A stretch of 43,223 bases of DNA from a bacterium. Lineage in GTDB: Bacteria > Cyanobacteriota > Vampirovibrionia > Gastranaerophilales > Gastranaerophilaceae. Below, piece by piece: positions 39,118 to 43,223 of this stretch. The notes under the pieces are model-generated. The model was not told where the DNA came from. It was given only the letters and a program-made list of their open reading frames with translations, and did not search any database. Every line of letters begins with the position of its first letter. The first letter of the stretch is position 1. The DNA lies in contig JAFXXK010000027.1 of the NCBI GenBank assembly GCA_017542305.1, forward strand, positions 1 to 43,223, given 5' to 3'. The position numbers were made by a program, and so were the translations under genes.

Positions 39118-40214
39118 AGTTCGTCTAGTTTTTCCTTTGGAATAATTATATCATGTATCGTGAAAAATGGTTTAAGTTCGCCTTCTAACATTTTATTTTT
39201 TCCTGCCATTACTAAAGGTTTATCTTTTTCCTCCGGATTAAAATCATAAGTATCATAAACTTTTACATGTAAGTTACCGTTTTTGTCAATATATCCGTTT
39301 CTTATGTCTATTTTCCCAAAGGCATAATATAAATTAGATTTTGTATTGGGTCCATAGCCAGGAAATCCCATACTAACTTTCTTATTACTTAATATCTCAT
39401 TTTTGCTTTCTTTAATTTTTTCTAAAAAGTCTTTGTCATTTGCAATTCTTTGTGATGGTTCAGAATAATTTTTAAAGAAATATCCCGGAACATTATCCTC
39501 ATCATAATCATAATAGCTGAATCCTTTAATCACTTTTTCTCTTAAATATTCTTTATCAGAGGCAACTCTTGGGTCATTCCAATTTGTAAGTTTAATTGCA
39601 TCTTTGGTATAACTTAAATCATTCCTGTTTCCATGAGCCATATCCAGCATCCCTGCGGTATCGGGCCCATATTCATTTTTAGCCTTATTGTACCAATATT
39701 CATTATACCTTTTCCCTATAACATATTCAGCAAGTTTCTGTTTGGTAAGATTTTCATATTTTTTCTCAAATTCTTTTTCATGATTTATGTTTCTGGTGTA
39801 CATATCTTGAACATTTTGTAGTGCGGATGCTCCGCCTGTTGATACACCATCTTGCGGAATTTTTCTTTCTTGTATTGTTAAATCTACTTTTTGTGGGATT
39901 TTTAAATTTGCGTTTCTTAAATTGTTACTATAGTTCATCATGTCGCAATTTATATCAAGATTATTCTTGTATTTCTGCAAAATTTGTTTCAAGTCATTAT
40001 GTAATTTTTTTGCTTTTGAATATAGTTCTCTTATTTCTGTTCTAGCATTACTCGTTCGCTTGGCTAGTTCAACTTTATCGTTTTCTATATCTTGTCTTGT
40101 TTTTAATTTATCAAGATAGTTTTCGTAATCTCTGTCAAAATCTATTAAATAATTTATATAGTGTGCTAATCTGTTCATTTCTTCTATTATAACCTGTCCG
40201 TATTCTCCTGCCAT
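39108..40214 (-). CDS. Candidate polymorphic toxin with helical N-terminal delivery domain
   Basis: The 368-aa product has three parts. Residues 1-110 are long helices (RLAHYINYLIDFDRDYENYL and similar) that resemble the delivery domains of secreted toxins such as LXG/WXG types, although no signal peptide is present. Residues about 115-210 are a linker. Residues about 211-368 form the presumed toxin domain, with FGKIDIRNGYIDKNG, VYDTYDFN (319-326) and FFTIHDIIIPKEK (350-362). The last segment occurs in three copies in this array. The DTYD pattern recalls the D-x-Y-D site of colicin M-like lipid II-degrading toxins, but the following His-Arg is not seen, so the activity is not assigned. An AAAGGA lies before the ATG at 40214. 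Other possibilities are a phage or surface protein. Confidence 0.55.
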   Translation of the reverse strand: MAGEYGQVIIEEMNRLAHYINYLIDFDRDYENYLDKLKTRQDIENDKVELAKRTSNARTEIRELYSKAKKLHNDLKQILQKYKNNLDINCDMMNYSNNLRNANLKIPQKVDLTIQERKIPQDGVSTGGASALQNVQDMYTRNINHEKEFEKKYENLTKQKLAEYVIGKRYNEYWYNKAKNEYGPDTAGMLDMAHGNRNDLSYTKDAIKLTNWNDPRVASDKEYLREKVIKGFSYYDYDEDNVPGYFFKNYSEPSQRIANDKDFLEKIKESKNEILSNKKVSMGFPGYGPNTKSNLYYAFGKIDIRNGYIDKNGNLHVKVYDTYDFNPEEKDKPLVMAGKNKMLEGELKPFFTIHDIIIPKEKLDELWK

Positions 40215-40298
40215 TTTTAATTTTTCCTTTCTGATTTTCTTTTAAATACAATACTCTATTATGGCAGATTTAATTTAAAAATAAAAGTCGCCAAAACC

Positions 40299-40326
40299 GT
40301 CTAAACAAATGTGTTTAGGCATTTTT
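40299..40326. terminator. Hairpin in the gap upstream of the toxin-like gene
   Basis: GTCTAAACA (40299-40307) and TGTTTAGGC (40312-40320) pair in a nine-base stem (one G-U) with a four-base loop, followed on the plus strand by ATTTTT. On the minus strand it would lie in the leader of the 368-aa gene, where it could act as an attenuator. No plus-strand gene ends here. Confidence 0.45.
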
Positions 40327-40363
40327 ACCGACCAGAACTTGACAGAATTGATAGAATTTTCGC

Positions 40364-40396
40364 AAAAAAATAACACCCCTAAGAGGTGCTACCTTT
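40364..40396 (-). terminator. Intrinsic terminator after the 105-aa gene (bidirectional)
   Basis: On the minus strand, AGCACCTC (40390-40383) pairs with GGGGTGTT (40379-40372) across a three-base loop, and the run ATTTTTTT (40371-40364) follows. The plus strand also has T6 four bases after the stem. It isolates the 105-aa gene from the toxin-like array. Confidence 0.75.
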
Positions 40397-40413
40397 TTTG
40401 TTTGATATGATAC

Positions 40414-40731
40414 CTAGTCTAAATCAAAAGTATCTCCGTCGGCTTGAAGCTGTTTTTTCTTGATATTATGCATTACTGCATCGACAAGAAGTTCGTAGGA
40501 CTTCATATTCTCGATATTCGGGAATTCTTCCTTTAATAATTCTCTGACCATTGCTTCCAGCCTCCTTTCGTCAGAATTTGTTTGTATATCTTCCACGCCT
40601 GTAATCATTGAGATATAGTCTGTGGATTTTTTATCGACTGTATGGTTTGCGTAATTTAACCATCTTAGTCTTGGACTTATTGTTTCATTCAGTTTTTTTA
40701 CTATTTTCAAATTTTTGAAACGTTCTAGCAT
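40414..40731 (-). CDS. Unknown 105-aa helical protein
   Basis: The 105-aa product (MLERFKNLKIVKKLNETISP...) is not recognised. The N-terminus is basic and the C-terminus acidic (ADGDTFDLD); the stretch SDERRLEAMVRELLKEEFP is clearly helical. AGGA lies six or seven bases before the ATG and a clear terminator follows the stop, so it is a free-standing gene. It lies between glyS and the toxin-like array, on the same strand as both. Confidence 0.65.
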   Translation of the reverse strand: MLERFKNLKIVKKLNETISPRLRWLNYANHTVDKKSTDYISMITGVEDIQTNSDERRLEAMVRELLKEEFPNIENMKSYELLVDAVMHNIKKKQLQADGDTFDLD

Positions 40732-40851
40732 TTTTAATCCTACTACTTAATTCTTATCTTCTATCTTGTACTATTTTAAAGTATCCTAAAAAAAATAATT
40801 TACTTTTTAACAAACAAACTTTACAAAATTTTACAATTAGTCAAAATTCAA

Positions 40852-42909
40852 TTATAGCTTAGAAAAATCTGTAAGTTTCTGATATTTTTTCTTTAATAAT
40901 GTTAAGAGTGCAAGACGATTTTCTTTAACTTTTTCGTCATTATCCATGACTAATACATCATCAAAGAATTTTTGAACTGACGGATTAATTTCTATCAGAG
41001 AATTTAGGTATTTGTTATAATCATCAGTATCTTCAACCGTATTAATCTGTTCTAAAAGCATGTTTTCAGCAGGCAGTTTAAACAGAGCTTTATCAACTGC
41101 TTTGTTATTATCTTCTTTCAATATCCTCAAAACTCTGTTTGCATTTTCATTCAACTGTGGATTATCAAGTTTAGAAACAACTTCAACACGTTTCAGGTAA
41201 TCTGCAATATCTTCAAGCGGATTTTTGTTTGAAGCACATGCTTCTAAGATTTCTTTTGAATATCTGTCGGCAAGGAAAATAATCATACGCTGAACGATAA
41301 ATTCGGTTACTTCATTGAGTACTTTACCTGAAATTCTGTCTGCACTTGAACCTGCGAAGTTTTTAACTTTTTCAATAACATTTCCGTCACCTGTTTTAAT
41401 CGGCAACAACAGAAGTGTTTTGATAATTAAATCATTCAAATCAATTTTCAAACCGCTTGATATGATTGTTTTAATAATACCGAGAGCTGCACGACGTACC
41501 CCTAACGGGTCAGAAGAACCGGTAGGTTTTTTACCTTCAGCAAATACTGCACAAATTGTATCCATTTTGTCAACAATACCGACAACCTGACCTTCAATAC
41601 CTGATGCGACTTCGCTTTCTGCATTTAGCGGGAAGTAATGTTCTTTGATACCCTGACAAACTTTTTCGTTTTCGCCGGAAATTCTTGCATAATCTGCGCC
41701 GATATAACCTTGCAATTCAGTAAATTCAAATACCAACTGAGTAGTCAAATCTGCTTTACAAAGTAATGCTGTTCTTTCAATTGTTCTGTCGTTAACACCG
41801 AGGTTTTTCGCAACATCTTTTGCCAAAGTAATAAGACGTAAGGTTTTGTCATAAACAGAACCCATACCTTTTTGGAAAGTTACCCCTTTTAAATCCGTAA
41901 CGTAATCTTCAAGCGGCTTTTTAGTATCTTCGGTAAAGAAAAATACCGCATCATCCAATCTTGCCTTGATTACACGAACATTACCCGCTTTGATATTTGT
42001 AAAATCATCACCGAGATAATTTGTCATGGTGATAAATTTATTGATTAATTTACCGTCTTTATGGAGTGCAAAGTATCTCTGATGTACTGCCATAACGGTA
42101 ACCGTAACTTCTTCCGGAATATCAAGATATTTAGGATCAAATTCGCAAACTGCAGGAACAGGATATTCTGTTATAAAAGTAACTTCTTCCAATAAATCAT
42201 CTGTATAATAAGGAACTGCACCAAGTTTATCAGCTTCGGCTTTTGCCTTATCAATAATAACCTGACGACGTTCATTTTGATCAACTATAACGCAACAGTT
42301 ACGCATTATTTCAACATAATCATCAGGATGTCCTATAACAACACTTTGTTGAGCAAATCTGTGACCGCGGGACACATTTGAAGATTCTTTATCAATAATT
42401 TTTATTTTAACTTCTTCTCTGTCAAGAATAGAAACAATCCATTTTATAGGACGGGAGAATTTTGCATCATTATATCCCCATCTCATAAAATGAGCACCCT
42501 GAAGCTTCATAAAAATTGACGGAACATTTTCCTGTAATAATTCTTTTATTGATTTACCTTTAACAACAATTTTTGCGTAAACATAATCATTTTCGACATA
42601 CAAATCTTCTGGATTAATACCGTTTTTACGGGCAAATCCTTCACCTGCTTTAGTGAGATTACCCTGTTCATCATAAGCAACTTTCGCAATAGGTCCTTTA
42701 ATTATTTTTTCTTCATCAGAACTCTTATCTGTTAAACCGGAAATAATAACAGCCAAACGACGGGGAGTCGCATAAACATCAACTTTATCATACCCAGTTT
42801 TGTTGTTATCCAAAAACGTTTCAAATCCGTTTTTTAATTGTTCTATTGCCTGTGGTATAAATCTGTAAGGCAGTTCTTCCGTTCCAATTTCCAGTAAATA
42901 TTTGCTCAT
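40852..42909 (-). CDS. glyS: Glycyl-tRNA synthetase beta subunit
   Basis: The 685-aa product is the beta subunit of the heterotetrameric (alpha2 beta2) glycyl-tRNA synthetase, which recognises tRNA-Gly and supports charging by the alpha subunit. It opens with KYLLEIGTEELPYRFIP, shows RRLAVIISGL (about 51-60), MRWGYNDAKFSRPIKWIVS (about 142-160), AVHQRYFAL and GSSDPLGVRRAALGI (near 468-482), and ends in a helical anticodon-binding region. Length is normal for the family. The alpha subunit gene glyQ is not adjacent. AGGTGA lies six bases before the ATG. Confidence 0.96.
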   Translation of the reverse strand: MSKYLLEIGTEELPYRFIPQAIEQLKNGFETFLDNNKTGYDKVDVYATPRRLAVIISGLTDKSSDEEKIIKGPIAKVAYDEQGNLTKAGEGFARKNGINPEDLYVENDYVYAKIVVKGKSIKELLQENVPSIFMKLQGAHFMRWGYNDAKFSRPIKWIVSILDREEVKIKIIDKESSNVSRGHRFAQQSVVIGHPDDYVEIMRNCCVIVDQNERRQVIIDKAKAEADKLGAVPYYTDDLLEEVTFITEYPVPAVCEFDPKYLDIPEEVTVTVMAVHQRYFALHKDGKLINKFITMTNYLGDDFTNIKAGNVRVIKARLDDAVFFFTEDTKKPLEDYVTDLKGVTFQKGMGSVYDKTLRLITLAKDVAKNLGVNDRTIERTALLCKADLTTQLVFEFTELQGYIGADYARISGENEKVCQGIKEHYFPLNAESEVASGIEGQVVGIVDKMDTICAVFAEGKKPTGSSDPLGVRRAALGIIKTIISSGLKIDLNDLIIKTLLLLPIKTGDGNVIEKVKNFAGSSADRISGKVLNEVTEFIVQRMIIFLADRYSKEILEACASNKNPLEDIADYLKRVEVVSKLDNPQLNENANRVLRILKEDNNKAVDKALFKLPAENMLLEQINTVEDTDDYNKYLNSLIEINPSVQKFFDDVLVMDNDEKVKENRLALLTLLKKKYQKLTDFSKL

Positions 42910-42947
42910 TTATCTCACCTTTTAATATCTGTACTAAATCTAAAAGA

Positions 42948-42976
42948 ATTATAAATAAAGCAAGGTTTAATGTAAA
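42948..42976 (-). promoter_or_regulatory. Promoter of glyS
   Basis: On the minus strand: TTTACA (42976-42971), a 17-base spacer and TATAAT (42953-42948). The leader is about 30 bases and contains AAAGGTGA. No T-box-like element is present in it. Confidence 0.65.
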
Positions 42977-43090
42977 GTCACATGATTACTAAAAATATAT
43001 GTTACACAATGTAAAAATGATTAAAGTAATGGGAAAATCTGCCGTAATTGTACATGTATTAATATGATCAGAAGGTAATTTTAAAAGAAA

Positions 43091-43223
43091 ATGGCAGACG
43101 AATTCGGCATAAATAACGGCGGACAGCAGGAACGTTTGGAAAAGTTCAAGCACGGCGTCCGTAAAGAACAATTAGACGATAAGCATAAAAAGCTCTTCGA
43201 TATCTTTGACGTGAATAAAGACG
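43091..43223 (+). CDS. EF-hand-like calcium-binding protein, cut by the window edge
   Basis: An open frame starts at the ATG at 43091 and runs off the end. The visible 44 residues begin MADEFGINNGGQQERLEKF and continue through KHKKLFDIFDVNKD, where the spacing FDIFDVNKD is that of the start of an EF-hand loop (D-x-N-x-D). The codon use is normal. An AAGG lies 13 to 14 bases upstream, farther than usual; a TATGAT precedes it. The C-terminal part and any second EF-hand lie outside the window. Confidence 0.65.
   Translation, partial: MADEFGINNGGQQERLEKFKHGVRKEQLDDKHKKLFDIFDVNKD

Noticed and set aside
42989-43171. Minus-strand frame of 60 codons at the right edge
   Set aside because: It is opposite the EF-hand-like gene, with no ribosome site and an unlikely composition.

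Overview
The window is AT-rich bacterial chromosome, mostly coding and closely packed. The best guess for the source is an uncultured gut lineage of the non-photosynthetic cyanobacterial relatives (Vampirovibrionia/Melainabacteria, Gastranaerophilales-like). This rests on several things: a ferredoxin-dependent 2-oxoacid oxidoreductase (anaerobic metabolism); a pseudopilin of the AFTLAEVLITLGIIGVV type; Mla-type ABC transport and a TonB-like protein (diderm envelope); and lineage-restricted proteins such as the 415-aa helical-ended protein at 34386. It is an inference from recalled family patterns, not a computed placement.

Layout, left half. Positions 1-3559 hold a minus-strand block: the edge of an unknown gene, two tandem paralogous membrane proteins (DUF2628-like), ffh and a short acidic protein. 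Positions 3677-8771 run forward: dtd, a zinc-ribbon/RGG-rich protein, rimM-trmD, a small secreted Cys protein, and the clamp-loader genes holA and holB. Positions 8773-13474 run back: two unknown proteins, a zinc-ribbon/TonB-C protein and a 1039-aa SF1 helicase with a C-terminal nuclease-like domain. Then come cca, mlaE-mlaF (forward) and a four-gene 2-oxoacid:ferredoxin oxidoreductase operon (reverse, 16266-18885). A diguanylate cyclase with a degenerate HD-GYP domain is followed by thiL and ispD. Next are a pseudopilin, a small HTH protein and a second GGDEF/HD-GYP protein with an intact HD site.

Layout, right half. A 54-aa gene (25954) and a YkgJ-like/secreted fusion protein (26169) precede ilvC and a YhaM-like HD protein. 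A cell-surface polymer block follows (29062-34195: two GT2, one GT4, a TagF-like CDP-glycerol transferase and TagD). A five-gene cluster (34386-37463) encodes a large protein with helical ends and a variable middle, a Gly/Ser/Ala-rich protein and three small, mostly helical proteins, and it closes with a clear terminator. This may be an undescribed secreted or surface structure. Positions 37555-40214 on the minus strand look like a polymorphic toxin-immunity array: a 368-aa candidate toxin, two different membrane proteins each starting inside a toxin stop, and two left-over copies of the toxin tail. The window ends with a 105-aa unknown, glyS and the start of an EF-hand-like protein.

Expression signals. 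Several genes have a TATAAT-like box whose last base is exactly six or seven bases before the ATG and no Shine-Dalgarno sequence (ffh, dtd, holA, cca, mlaE, 26169, 33119). Leaderless mRNAs therefore seem common here, while genes inside operons have normal AGGAG-type sites. No tRNA, rRNA, CRISPR array or insertion sequence was seen.
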